Below, one piece after another: positions 50,787 to 58,513 of a stretch of 64,000 nucleotides of DNA. The position numbers and the translations under genes were made by a program. The notes beneath the pieces were generated by a model. That model worked only from the letters and a program-made list of their open reading frames with translations. It made no database searches and was not told the origin of the DNA. Source of the DNA: Hominenteromicrobium sp900549945 (GTDB lineage: Bacteria; Bacillota; Clostridia; Oscillospirales; Acutalibacteraceae). The DNA lies in the NCBI GenBank assembly GCA_902472305.1, contig CABRNK010000015.1, positions 5,833-69,832 on the forward strand, read 5' to 3'. Positions within the stretch are counted from its first letter, which is position 1. Each line of letters begins with the position of its first letter.

Positions 50787-51731
50787 TTGAACCCGTTTCC
50801 GTATGCTTTTGACAATAAGCGATACCATACATTAGCCTACCACAACCGGCAGCAGAATTGCAAGACCCAAAAAGCGGTTCTTGACGCGGGACTTTCCTGC
50901 CCGAATCTTGACGGGACCTGCGGTGTGGGCGGCTGTATCTTCTGCGACGGCGGCAGCGGCGGTTTCACGCCGGACAGCCGCCTTTCCCTGACGGAGCAGA
51001 TCGCGGCCGAAACGGCGCGCATCCGCAGAAAGAACCCTGAGGCGGAGATCATCGCTTATTTTCAAGCGCATACGAATACCTACGCGCCGGTAGAGACGCT
51101 GCGCCGCCTGTACCGCGAGGCGCTCGACGCGGACGTGGCGGGGCTTTCCATCGCGACGCGGCCCGACTGCATCGACGACGCGGTTCTGCGCCTGCTGCGG
51201 GAGACGGCCGCCGAAAAGCCGCTGACCGTCGAGCTCGGCCTACAGACAAGCTGCGATGAAACGGCGGCGCGCATCAACCGCGGTTACCCGTTTTCCGTGT
51301 TTGAGCGCTGCTTTCTGCGCCTGCGGGCGGCCGGGCTGCGCATCTGCGTGCACGTGATCGACGGGCTTCCGGGCGAGGGCATGGGCGAGATGCTCGAAAC
51401 GGCGGCGGCACTCGCGCGCCTGCGGCCGGATGCGGTGAAAATCCACCTGCTGCACGTGCTGCGCGGCACGCCGCTTGCGGCGCAGTATTTGGAGGGCGCA
51501 TACACGCCGATGGAATTTGAGGCGTACATCGACGCCGTGATCCGCCAGCTCGAGCTGCTGCCGCCGGAAACCGTGGTCGAGCGCATCACGGGAGACGGCG
51601 ATCGGAGCAAGCTGCTCGCGCCGCTCTGGAGCCGCGACAAGATCCGCGTGCTCGGGACGATCGACCGGGAAATGGCAGAGAGAAATACATGGCAGGGCAG
51701 ACTTTATTCGCCGGATGGCTTGCATCTTTGA
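50787..51731 (+). CDS. TIGR01212-family radical SAM protein (YtqA-like)
   Basis: 314 residues from a TTG start, with AAAGGAGA 7 nt upstream. The YtqA-type cluster is CPNLDGTCGVGGCIFCDGG (the 4Fe-4S Cys), followed by AYFQAHTNTYAPVETLRRLY, LSIATRPDCIDDAVL, VELGLQTSCDETAARINRGY and HVIDGLPGEGMGEMLETAAA. These belong to the Elp3-related radical SAM family; the reaction is not established, tRNA modification being a guess. Divergent from the GNAT gene. Confidence 0.9.
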   Translation: MNPFPYAFDNKRYHTLAYHNRQQNCKTQKAVLDAGLSCPNLDGTCGVGGCIFCDGGSGGFTPDSRLSLTEQIAAETARIRRKNPEAEIIAYFQAHTNTYAPVETLRRLYREALDADVAGLSIATRPDCIDDAVLRLLRETAAEKPLTVELGLQTSCDETAARINRGYPFSVFERCFLRLRAAGLRICVHVIDGLPGEGMGEMLETAAALARLRPDAVKIHLLHVLRGTPLAAQYLEGAYTPMEFEAYIDAVIRQLELLPPETVVERITGDGDRSKLLAPLWSRDKIRVLGTIDREMAERNTWQGRLYSPDGLHL

Positions 51732-51748
51732 CGGAAATTCTGTATAAT
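51720..51748 (+). promoter_or_regulatory. Predicted promoter of the GH25 gene
   Basis: TTGCAT (51720-51725), 17-bp spacer, TATAAT (51743-51748). It overlaps the last codons of the preceding gene. Confidence 0.7.
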
Positions 51749-51806
51749 ATCCGTAAAGCCCCCTGAAGCTGTATGAAATACCCAAGGAAAGGTAAATCGA
51801 ATCGAT

Positions 51807-52724
51807 ATGAAAAATTTGTCACGGTCTACGGAAAAGAAGGGCGCTGATTCCTTTGCGGCGAAGCGCACGGTGTTTCTCGGCGTTGTGATTGTTCTGATCG
51901 CGGCCGTCGTGGTTCTTTCGCTCTATTCGGCGCTCAGCGGCACGTTTGGCGGCGCGGATAACTCCGGTGTGGTTTCAAGCACGGAGGATGGCAAGCTGGT
52001 GATCGAGGATCTCTACGACGGGGAGATCACGATCCCGAAATTTGATATTGCAAAAAATACGTATGATACGGAAAAATTCCAGAACGACAACGGCCTTGTG
52101 ACGTATGATGATCCGAACGCGTCGCTCGGCATCGATGTGTCCGACTATCAGGGCGAGATTGACTGGCAGGCCGTTCGGGAGAGCGGCATCGAATTTGCGG
52201 TGATCCGCGCGGGCTACCGCGGCGCTACCCGCGGTTCGCTGTACGAGGACGAGCGCTTTGAGGCGAACTATGAGGGCGCGACGAACGCGGGCATCAAAGT
52301 GGGCGTCTACTTCTTCTCGCAGGCGACCTCGGTCGCAGAGGCGGAGGAGGAGGCCGGCTATGTGCTCAACCTGCTGCAGAATAAAAAGCCGGATTACCCC
52401 GTCTTTTTCGACTGGGAGATCGCCGACGTGGAGGGCTCGCGCTCCGCATCCGCGACGGGCGAGCAGATCACGAGCTTCGCTTCGGCCTTCTGCAAGAAGA
52501 TCAGCAAGGCCGGGTTTAAGGCGGGCGTTTATTTCAACCGCCATCTCGGCTACGACTACTACAACCTCGAGACGATTAAGGACTTTGATTTCTGGCTCGC
52601 CGAATACCAGAGCGTTCCGGCGTTCTACTACGACTTTAAGGTCTGGCAGTATTCCGATAACGCGCAGGTGCAGGGCATCAGCACGCCGGTCGATATCAAC
52701 ATCAGCTTTAAAAAATATGCGTAA
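51807..52724 (+). CDS. Membrane-anchored GH25 lysozyme-family protein
   Basis: 305 residues. Basic N-terminus and one membrane helix (TVFLGVVIVLIAAVVVLSLY), an extracytoplasmic linker to about residue 100, then a GH25 domain: LGIDVSDYQGEIDWQAVRES (catalytic Asp), FAVIRAGYRGATRGSLYEDE, AGIKVGVYFFSQATSVAEAE, PVFFDWEIADVEG (catalytic Glu) and FWLAEYQSVPAFYYDFKVWQ YS region. It should cleave the N-acetylmuramic acid-N-acetylglucosamine bond in the wall close to the membrane. AAGGAAAGG precedes the ATG region. Single gene with own promoter and terminator. Confidence 0.92.
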   Translation: MKNLSRSTEKKGADSFAAKRTVFLGVVIVLIAAVVVLSLYSALSGTFGGADNSGVVSSTEDGKLVIEDLYDGEITIPKFDIAKNTYDTEKFQNDNGLVTYDDPNASLGIDVSDYQGEIDWQAVRESGIEFAVIRAGYRGATRGSLYEDERFEANYEGATNAGIKVGVYFFSQATSVAEAEEEAGYVLNLLQNKKPDYPVFFDWEIADVEGSRSASATGEQITSFASAFCKKISKAGFKAGVYFNRHLGYDYYNLETIKDFDFWLAEYQSVPAFYYDFKVWQYSDNAQVQGISTPVDINISFKKYA

Positions 52725-52728
52725 AATC

Positions 52729-52768
52729 CGCCGCCGTTTGGGAAAGACTCCAAACGGCGGCGTTTTTT
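52729..52768 (+). terminator. Terminator of the GH25 gene
   Basis: Perfect 13-bp stem (52729-52741 with 52750-52762) followed by six Ts. Confidence 0.9.
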
Positions 52769-52839
52769 GCTTTTAGAAGAACCGGAAATTCGCTTGTTTG
52801 GTGCCTGTCGTGTACGGCATGCGGCGGATGGCCGCGGTG

Positions 52840-53169
52840 TCAGAGCGGCTGCGCTTTGTCTGCGCCGAACCAGCCGCAGGCCGCCATGTCGACGCGGCCG
52901 TCCGGCAGAAAGGCGACGCCCTCCTCGGCGAGAAGCGCGCGCTGCACGTCCGGCCCGCCGAAAACGTAGCCGGCGCACAGGGAGCCGTCCTTGAACACGA
53001 CGCGGTGGCAGGGGATGCGCACCGGGTCCGGATTGCGGTGCAGTACGAAGCCGACGCCGCGCGCGGCCCGCGGCTTGCCCGCCAGAAACGCGATACAGCC
53101 GTAATTTGTGACCTTGCCGCGCGGGATTTTCTGCACGGCAAGATAGACATTCTTGGAAAAATCATTCAT
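52840..53169 (-). CDS. MGMT/alkyltransferase-like DNA-binding domain protein
   Basis: 109 residues, only the C-terminal half of a methylguanine-DNA methyltransferase. FSKNVYLAVQKIPRGKVTNY is the HTH start, and RIPCHRVVFKDGS keeps the PCHRV active-site Cys, unlike ATL proteins, where Cys is Trp. GPDVQRALLAEEGV fits the end of the domain. It could be a minimal suicide methyltransferase or an alkyltransferase-like repair sensor. GGAGGACGGAG precedes ATG 53169. It is convergent with the GH25 gene. Confidence 0.85.
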   Translation of the reverse strand: MNDFSKNVYLAVQKIPRGKVTNYGCIAFLAGKPRAARGVGFVLHRNPDPVRIPCHRVVFKDGSLCAGYVFGGPDVQRALLAEEGVAFLPDGRVDMAACGWFGADKAQPL

Positions 53170-53229
53170 GGTGTCTCCGTCCTCCCGGAAATCTGTGGGA
53201 TATAGCATCAGTATAGCACAAAAAACGCC

Positions 53230-53258
53230 TTTACAAAAGCCCATATTTCTTCTATAAT
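53230..53258 (+). promoter_or_regulatory. Predicted promoter upstream of the small membrane ORF/esterase
   Basis: TTTACA (53230-53235), 17-bp spacer, TATAAT (53253-53258). On the opposite strand, TGTGC-TATACT (about 53210-53220) would serve the MGMT-type gene. Confidence 0.7.
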
Positions 53259-53300
53259 AGAGAAAACAGAGGCGCTCATTCGCGAAATCCGCGCGATGAG

Positions 53301-53495
53301 ATGAAGCAGGGAAGGCGCGGCGGTGCATCGAACAAGACGGACAGGCGTGGTTTTACTGGTTTCGGCGCGATGCTTCTGGCTCTTGCACTTGCCGCTCCGC
53401 TGGCGCTTGTTTTCCCGAAGGGGCATGCGCGGCGGATTGGAATCGGCGTTTTGGCGGCCTTTTTTCTGCTTGCAGGCGCTGGGGGCTTTTTGTAA
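53301..53495 (+). CDS. Small membrane protein, unknown
   Basis: 64 residues. A basic start (KQGRRGGASNKTDRRG) is followed by two hydrophobic segments (MLLALALAAPLALVF and IGVLAAFFLLAGAGGFL) separated by KGHARR. The ATG lies 43 nt after a good promoter but has only a weak binding site (GATGAG). No family recognised; it may simply be leader sequence of the esterase transcript. Confidence 0.4.
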   Translation: MKQGRRGGASNKTDRRGFTGFGAMLLALALAAPLALVFPKGHARRIGIGVLAAFFLLAGAGGFL

Positions 53496-53582
53496 AAAGC
53501 GGTGACGGCGCAGCCAAGGAACATCCGGCGGCGTCCGTTCAGACGGGCTTAAATTATTTGAAATATGGAGGAGCAATCGAGT

Positions 53583-54407
53583 ATGGCGATCATCGAAGTC
53601 AATTTTATTTCACAGTGCCTCATGCGTACGGTCACGTTTAACGCGATCATCCCGGCGGATAAGTTTGGGCCGCAGACGGCGGCGCCGTCGAAGCCGTTTA
53701 AAACGCTCTATCTGCTGCACGGCATTTTCGGCAATTACACAGACTGGGTCAACGGCACGCGCATTCAGGCGTGGGCGGAGGCGAACGACCTCGCCGTCAT
53801 CATGCCCTCGGGCGAAAACCGCTTTTATCTGGACGACGAAAAGAGCGGCGAGCAGTACGGCGAATTTATTGGCCGTGAGCTCGTGGAATTTACGCGCAGG
53901 CTTTTCCCGCTCTCCGACAAGCGCGAGGATACGTTCATCGCCGGCCTCTCCATGGGCGGCTACGGTGCGCTGCGCAACGGCCTCAAGTATGCGGAGACGT
54001 TCGGCTGTGTCGCGGGCCTTTCTGCCGCGCTGATCTATGCCGGGCTTGCGGATTCCGACGACAGCGCGCCGGTTTTCACATTCCGCCGGAAGTATTACGA
54101 GGCGATTTTCGGCAAGCTCGACGAGATCGTCGGCAGTGATAAGGACCCGAAGGCGCTTTTTGAAAAGCTGTGCGCCGAGCGCCGCCCGCAGCCGAAGCTG
54201 TACATGTGCTGCGGCACGGAGGATTCTCTGCTCGGTGTGAACCGCGATCTGCGTGACGCGCTGCTCGCGCGCGGGGCGGACCTGACATATGAGGAGGGAC
54301 CCGGCGGGCACGACTGGGTGTTCTGGGATACGTATATCCGCCGCATACTCGAGTGGCTGCCGCTTGAGGCCGCGCAGGCTGGCGTCAGCAGCGGAAACGT
54401 GCAGTAA
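53583..54407 (+). CDS. Alpha/beta-hydrolase esterase (EstA/esterase D-like)
   Basis: 274 residues. Esterase-family (PF00756) pattern: LYLLHGIFGNYTDWVNGTRI (oxyanion region), FIAGLSMGGYGALRNGLKYA with nucleophile Ser in GLSMGG, an Asp near CCGTEDSLLGVNRDL, and the catalytic His in GGHDWVFWD. Homologues hydrolyse short-chain acyl esters such as tributyrin or feruloyl/acetyl groups on plant polysaccharides. No signal peptide. ATG 53583 is preferred over 53565 because GGAGGA lies between them. Confidence 0.9.
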   Translation: MAIIEVNFISQCLMRTVTFNAIIPADKFGPQTAAPSKPFKTLYLLHGIFGNYTDWVNGTRIQAWAEANDLAVIMPSGENRFYLDDEKSGEQYGEFIGRELVEFTRRLFPLSDKREDTFIAGLSMGGYGALRNGLKYAETFGCVAGLSAALIYAGLADSDDSAPVFTFRRKYYEAIFGKLDEIVGSDKDPKALFEKLCAERRPQPKLYMCCGTEDSLLGVNRDLRDALLARGADLTYEEGPGGHDWVFWDTYIRRILEWLPLEAAQAGVSSGNVQ

Positions 54408-54476
54408 GGCGCCGAACCGTGTTTTGCCGCCTGTTTTGCAGAGCTGACGGATAGGCGGGAAGATTCGCAGTATAGC

Positions 54477-54525
54477 AAAGACCATTTGACAGACCGCGCG
54501 GTGCGGTCCGGCAAATGGTCTTTTT
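54477..54525. terminator. Bidirectional terminator between esterase and DUF2974 gene
   Basis: AAAGACCATTTG (54477-54488) pairs with CAAATGGTCTTT (54512-54523), with inner GACCGC/GCGGTC; T runs on both strands. Confidence 0.88.
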
Positions 54526-54540
54526 GTATCGCGCACGGCG

Positions 54541-55641
54541 TCACGGCTGGATCAGGCCGGAGGGCTTCGGGAATTTGGCGAGATTTTTGACGGCGTAGCC
54601 CGCAAGCCGGGTGACGATCTGAAAGAGGAATTCGCGCGTTTTCGGGTCAAGCCCTGCGGCGGCGCTGCGCATGGTGCTGAGGCGCTGCGGCAAATTCCCA
54701 CCAAAATCGAATATGCTGGTGATCCCGCCGGCGGAAAGAATGTCGTACAGCGCGTCGACAAACCGCTCGCGCTCCGCAATGCTCATGCCGGTGATCCAAT
54801 CGTCCAGCGTGTCGTTCATAAATTCTGCGCCTGCGGTGATTTTTTCCAGCGTGCGGAAAGCGCCGTCCTCGATGACCCACGAAAACGGATCATGCTGCAT
54901 GATTCCGCTCTGGCGGCTTTCCACAACGGTGTATTGGTCGTGGCTTTCGAGCAGCATGCCGATCAAGGAGGACTGCGGAATGGTCTTGCGGATGCGGGGC
55001 TGTATGCGCCGGTAGCCCGCGGATTCCAGTACCGCGCGGCTGAAGCCCGGGCTGTCGTGCGCGTAAACGGCGTCGATGCGCGCTTGAATTTCGGGCGCGC
55101 ACATGGCCGCGGCATAGATGGCGAGGTTGCCGCCCTTCGAGTGCCCGCACAGGAGCAGGCGGCCGGGGAACGCAGCGCCGATTTGATTCACGTAGGCCGC
55201 GGCGTCCGCCTGCGCCGGTACGCGGGGCATGAAGGCCATGTTGAAATCTTCCTTCCAGCCGACCAGTGTGGAGTCCGTGCCGCGAAAAACGATGCAGGCC
55301 GTGCGGTCGTCCGGATAAAAGGTGACGGCGGCAAACTGCTCCTCGCGCTGTCTGCTCGTCTTTTCGGAGAAGCTGCCGGCCCGCATGTTTCGAAACCGCG
55401 GGCTGGCGGCAAGTGCGGTGAGCAGGCGGCGGTTTCCCGCCTCGTCGCGGACGCCGCGGAACAGGCCCTCGAAGGCCTCCGCGCGCAGGAAGTCCCGAAT
55501 CTCGGGATTGGCCGCATGGGTGAAAACCGCGTCGAGATGAATATAGGAGAGCTGGGACAGCACAAGGCTATCGACCTCGGAAAACGGGCGCTGCAAAAAC
55601 GTGTGCAGCGTTTGTTCCGCGTATTCGGTGATGCTTGCCAT
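54541..55641 (-). CDS. DUF2974/Mbeg1-like lipase-fold protein
   Basis: 366 residues. An N-terminal region (FSEVDSLVLSQLSYIHLDAV) typical of DUF2974 is followed by an alpha/beta-hydrolase core: IVFRGTDSTLVGWKEDFNMA, LLLCGHSKGGNLAIYAAAMC with Ser in GHSKGG, and AHDSPGFSRAVLE with a candidate Asp. The C-terminal third is helical. Cytoplasmic lipase-like enzyme; substrate unknown. The start at 55641 has GGAGGAACC upstream. Confidence 0.88.
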   Translation of the reverse strand: MASITEYAEQTLHTFLQRPFSEVDSLVLSQLSYIHLDAVFTHAANPEIRDFLRAEAFEGLFRGVRDEAGNRRLLTALAASPRFRNMRAGSFSEKTSRQREEQFAAVTFYPDDRTACIVFRGTDSTLVGWKEDFNMAFMPRVPAQADAAAYVNQIGAAFPGRLLLCGHSKGGNLAIYAAAMCAPEIQARIDAVYAHDSPGFSRAVLESAGYRRIQPRIRKTIPQSSLIGMLLESHDQYTVVESRQSGIMQHDPFSWVIEDGAFRTLEKITAGAEFMNDTLDDWITGMSIAERERFVDALYDILSAGGITSIFDFGGNLPQRLSTMRSAAAGLDPKTREFLFQIVTRLAGYAVKNLAKFPKPSGLIQP

Positions 55642-55825
55642 GAAAGGTTCCTCCGTTCACGTGCCGTGCGCGCTGCTTCGTATGCGCACGGCTTTGGATA
55701 CAGCCATTTTATGCCGGGTGTGGGATTTATTATGAACAGAAGCTGCCGGATCGCGCCGCATCTCGTGCTGTACGGAGCGGAATCTGTGGGGTGCCGGCGG
55801 CATTTCGGAGCGCACGGAATAGGGA

Positions 55826-55860
55826 AAAGCAAAAGGCGGCATGACCGAAGCCATGCCGCC
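55826..55860 (-). terminator. Terminator of the nucleosidase gene
   Basis: GGCGGCATG (55835-55843) pairs with CATGCCGCC (55852-55860); on the minus strand TTTTGCTTTT follows. Confidence 0.8.
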
Positions 55861-55907
55861 GCTCTGTATGGCACGAAGCGCTGTTTATATGGAAAGTGCC
55901 GCCGGAA

Positions 55908-56801
55908 TTACAGATTTTGCAGCAGGGTGATCACGATCTGCGCGGAGTTATTGGCAGCGGTATCGCCGAAGTTTTCATAGGTGTCGTGCGCGGCGCCGTC
56001 CGCCTTATCGGACATCGCGCGGATGACGCAGCAGGGAACCTCGTACTGTGCGGCGATGCGGGCGACCGCCGCGCCCTCCATCTCGCAGGCAATGGCGTTG
56101 AATTCATCCTGCAAATACGTGACGTACTCGCTGCTGGCTACGAACTGGTCGCCGGTCGCGATGCGGCCCTGAAACACGTGCTCCTCGCCGAGAACGGAAA
56201 CGGCAGCCTCATAAGCCTTCTGGCTGAGCTCTTCGTCCACGGGAATGGAGCCGTCCTCATTGAAGCCGCTGTCGCCGTTCCAGACAAAGCCGTCGTTGGT
56301 CTGGCTGCCGTAATCGTGGAATACCAGATCTGTGGCGATTACCTGATCCAGAACCTTGACCTCGTCGCCGACGCCGCCGGCAATGCCGGTGAAGATGATC
56401 GATTTCACGTTGAATTCATTGATCAGAACGGTGGTGCCGGCAGCGGCCATGGCCTTGCCGATGCCGCCCTGAACCAGAACGACGTCCTGTCCCTCGAGCG
56501 TGCCGATGCTGAAATCCACGCCGCCGATGGTTTTGGTCTCGCTGATTTCCGTCTTTTCGAGCAGCATTTTCAGCTCGTTGGACATGGCGGTGATGATGCC
56601 GATCGGCTGGTTTTCGGTGAGGGCGGCCGCAGACGATTCAGACGCCTCGGGTGTTTCCGCGGCAGACGATGTGGAGGCCGTAGACGATGTGGAAGGTGCG
56701 GAAGAGTCCGAGGGCGCGCTGTCTGCGCCGCAGGCCGCCATGGACAGTGCCAGAGCCGCAGACAGAACGATGGAAGCGGCCAGACGCAAAGATTTTTTCA
56801 T
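55908..56801 (-). CDS. Lipoprotein 5'-methylthioadenosine/S-adenosylhomocysteine nucleosidase-like protein
   Basis: 297 residues. A signal peptide with lipobox MAAC (Cys about residue 24) and a 40-residue Ser/Thr/Ala linker precede a full MTAN-type domain: IGIITAMSNELKMLLEKTEI, LVQGGIGKAMAAAGTTVLIN, FTGIAGGVGDEVKVLDQVIA, AIACEMEGAAVARIAAQYEV (substrate Glu) and VIRAMSDKADGAAHDTYENF (catalytic Asp). Normal MTAN/Pfs enzymes are cytoplasmic and recycle SAM by-products; this form should face outside, so it may salvage extracellular nucleosides or affect quorum-signal precursors. AGGAGG is 8 nt before the ATG. Own promoter and terminator. Confidence 0.88.
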   Translation of the reverse strand: MKKSLRLAASIVLSAALALSMAACGADSAPSDSSAPSTSSTASTSSAAETPEASESSAAALTENQPIGIITAMSNELKMLLEKTEISETKTIGGVDFSIGTLEGQDVVLVQGGIGKAMAAAGTTVLINEFNVKSIIFTGIAGGVGDEVKVLDQVIATDLVFHDYGSQTNDGFVWNGDSGFNEDGSIPVDEELSQKAYEAAVSVLGEEHVFQGRIATGDQFVASSEYVTYLQDEFNAIACEMEGAAVARIAAQYEVPCCVIRAMSDKADGAAHDTYENFGDTAANNSAQIVITLLQNL

Positions 56802-56856
56802 GGATGGAAATCCTCCTCAAAATAATGTGTACGTGTATGGAAACACGCCAAATTCT

Positions 56857-56885
56857 ATTGTAAAGAAGATTATACAGTCCGTCAA
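56857..56885 (-). promoter_or_regulatory. Predicted promoter of the nucleosidase lipoprotein
   Basis: On the minus strand TTGACG, 17-bp spacer, TACAAT (plus coordinates 56880-56885 and 56857-56862). Confidence 0.7.
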
Positions 56886-57319
56886 TGGATTGCAGAAATT
56901 TCGGAGAATTTGCCAGAAAGGATAAGAAACAGGGGATTTTTGAGGTGCTTTCGATAGGGGGTATCGATAAAACCAAAACGATCCCGGCCGCTCCGCCGCC
57001 GTCAGCTCGCCCGTTCGCCCTTGTGGGCCTTCTGTCATACCGGAAGCGCTGGGGGTGGGGTGAGCGTCAGAAAAAGCCCGGCATACAAGTGCAGTAAAAG
57101 GCGTATCGCATTTTTTGCTACAGGCGCACAATTTCCCCCGAGACCTCTCAACGGTTTTTGCCTTCATGCCTTGCGGCCCGACAGCCTTGAACAGCCTGCA
57201 TCACGCGGCACTTCATTTTCCGCGGTTCAGTGGCAGAAAGCGGCGCCGCGCTCTTCTAAAGGTAGGATATAAATAAATTTACGCAGGTTTGTGAAAATTC
57301 TGTTATTCGGTTTGCTGTA
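56886..57319. other. Gene-free stretch upstream of the siderophore operon
   Basis: No gene with a credible start was found. A long minus-strand open frame (56817-57167) crosses the nucleosidase promoter and has no ribosome binding site. Short hairpins occur, but none has a T run. The sequence shifts from GC-rich to AT-rich near 57270, where the operon's control region begins. It could be a dispersed intergenic repeat. Confidence 0.35.
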
Positions 57320-57348
57320 TTGACAAATTCACGCAGTTATTGTAAACT
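57320..57348 (+). promoter_or_regulatory. Predicted promoter of the siderophore operon
   Basis: TTGACA (57320-57325), 17-bp spacer, TAAACT (57343-57348). AGTTA and TAACT half-sites flank the -10 as an imperfect version of the palindrome at 57431-57446. Confidence 0.7.
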
Positions 57349-57430
57349 AACTACGAAATGTGCAGTGTGATGAAACATGTAAGACCAATTTCGTGTATTC
57401 ATACTTATTGCGCTTTATTTTTTGCCTATG

Positions 57431-57446
57431 GTTAGTTATAACTAAC
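57431..57446 (+). promoter_or_regulatory. Perfect 16-bp palindrome, probable iron-responsive operator
   Basis: GTTAGTTATAACTAAC is self-complementary over all 16 bases and lies 24 nt before the first permease codon. TTAG...CTAA ends resemble DtxR/IdeR-type iron boxes more than Fur boxes. Weak promoter elements (TTTATT, 17 bp, TATAAC) overlap it. Confidence 0.6.
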
Positions 57447-57469
57447 TTAGAAAAGAAGGGGGTATTTAT

Positions 57470-58513
57470 ATCAAAGGACGGACTCTGACTTTGCTCTTGG
57501 CGCTCGCCCTTTTTGTTCTGGCAGTCATTTCCATGTTTATCGGCGTTATCGACATCACGCCGGCGGCGCTGCTCTCCGGCGATATGGAGCAGCTCGAGAT
57601 TTTTCTGATTTCCCGCCTGCCGCGGCTGCTGGCCATTCTCTGCACCGGTGTGGGGATGAGCGTGGCCGGTCTCATCATGCAGCAGCTCTGCATGAATAAA
57701 TTCGTTTCGCCGACGACTGGCGCGACGATCTCGTCGGCACAGCTCGGTATTTTACTGGCGCTGCTGTTTATGCCGGCTTCGACCCTATGGGGGCGCGCGA
57801 TCTTTGCTTTTATCGCCGCGATTTTAGGCACATGGGTATTCGTCTGGTTTATCCAACGCATCAAATTCAAGGATGTCGTAATGGTGCCGCTCGTAGGCAT
57901 CATGTTTGGCAATGTGATCGGCGGCATCACGAATTATCTGGCCTATAAATTCGAGATGACGCAGGCGCTTTCCTCGTGGCTGGTGGGGCATTTCTCGCTG
58001 GTTCTCAAGGGCCGTTATGAGATTGTTTATCTCGTGGTGCCGCTTGTGATCCTCGCCTTCATCTTCGCGAATCACTTCAATATCGTCGGCATGGGGCGGG
58101 ATTTTTCCAAGAATCTCGGCGTGCACTACAATTTTGTTCTGTTTATGGGCCTGACGATTGCGGCAATGATTACGGCGGCAGTCATCGTAGTGGTTGGTTC
58201 GATTTCCTATATCGGCCTGATTGTCCCGAATGTCGTGGCGATGTTCAAAGGGGATAAGATCCGGGGGACGCTGGTCGATACGGCGCTGTTCGGCGCGATC
58301 TTCGTCCTTGTGTGCGATATGATCGGCCGGGTGGCGATCTTCCCGTACGAGCTGCCCATCGAGCTGATCGTCGGTATTCTCGGCAGCATCCTGTTCATCG
58401 GTTTGCTGCTCTACCGGCTTAGGCACGGGAGGAAGGCTGTGCGCCTCGGGCCTGCACACACGGGCGCCTGCGCGGGCACGGTTTCCAATACGGATGGAGG
58501 TGACGGCAAATGA
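57470..58513 (+). CDS. Siderophore ABC transporter permease 1 (FecCD/YclN-like), apparent AUC start
   Basis: About 347 residues with nine to ten membrane helices; FecCD signatures are RLPRLLAILCTGVGMSVAGL, MQQLCMNKFVSPTTGATISS, GTWVFVWFIQRI and VGSISYIGLIVPNVVAMFKG. The reading frame has no ATG/GTG at its beginning. AAGGGGG (57456-57462) is 7 nt before ATC 57470, which opens IKGRTLT directly before the first helix; the next candidates, CTG 57485 and TTG 57491, lack a binding site and cut into that helix. A non-canonical AUC start, or a mutated ATG, is inferred. First gene of the yclNOPQ-like operon; overlaps permease 2 by 4 nt. Confidence 0.85.
   Translation: MKGRTLTLLLALALFVLAVISMFIGVIDITPAALLSGDMEQLEIFLISRLPRLLAILCTGVGMSVAGLIMQQLCMNKFVSPTTGATISSAQLGILLALLFMPASTLWGRAIFAFIAAILGTWVFVWFIQRIKFKDVVMVPLVGIMFGNVIGGITNYLAYKFEMTQALSSWLVGHFSLVLKGRYEIVYLVVPLVILAFIFANHFNIVGMGRDFSKNLGVHYNFVLFMGLTIAAMITAAVIVVVGSISYIGLIVPNVVAMFKGDKIRGTLVDTALFGAIFVLVCDMIGRVAIFPYELPIELIVGILGSILFIGLLLYRLRHGRKAVRLGPAHTGACAGTVSNTDGGDGK

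Noticed and set aside
57491..58513. Permease start at TTG 57491
   Set aside because: Lacks a Shine-Dalgarno and removes the basic residues before the first membrane helix; the frame upstream to ATC 57470 has an ideal binding site.
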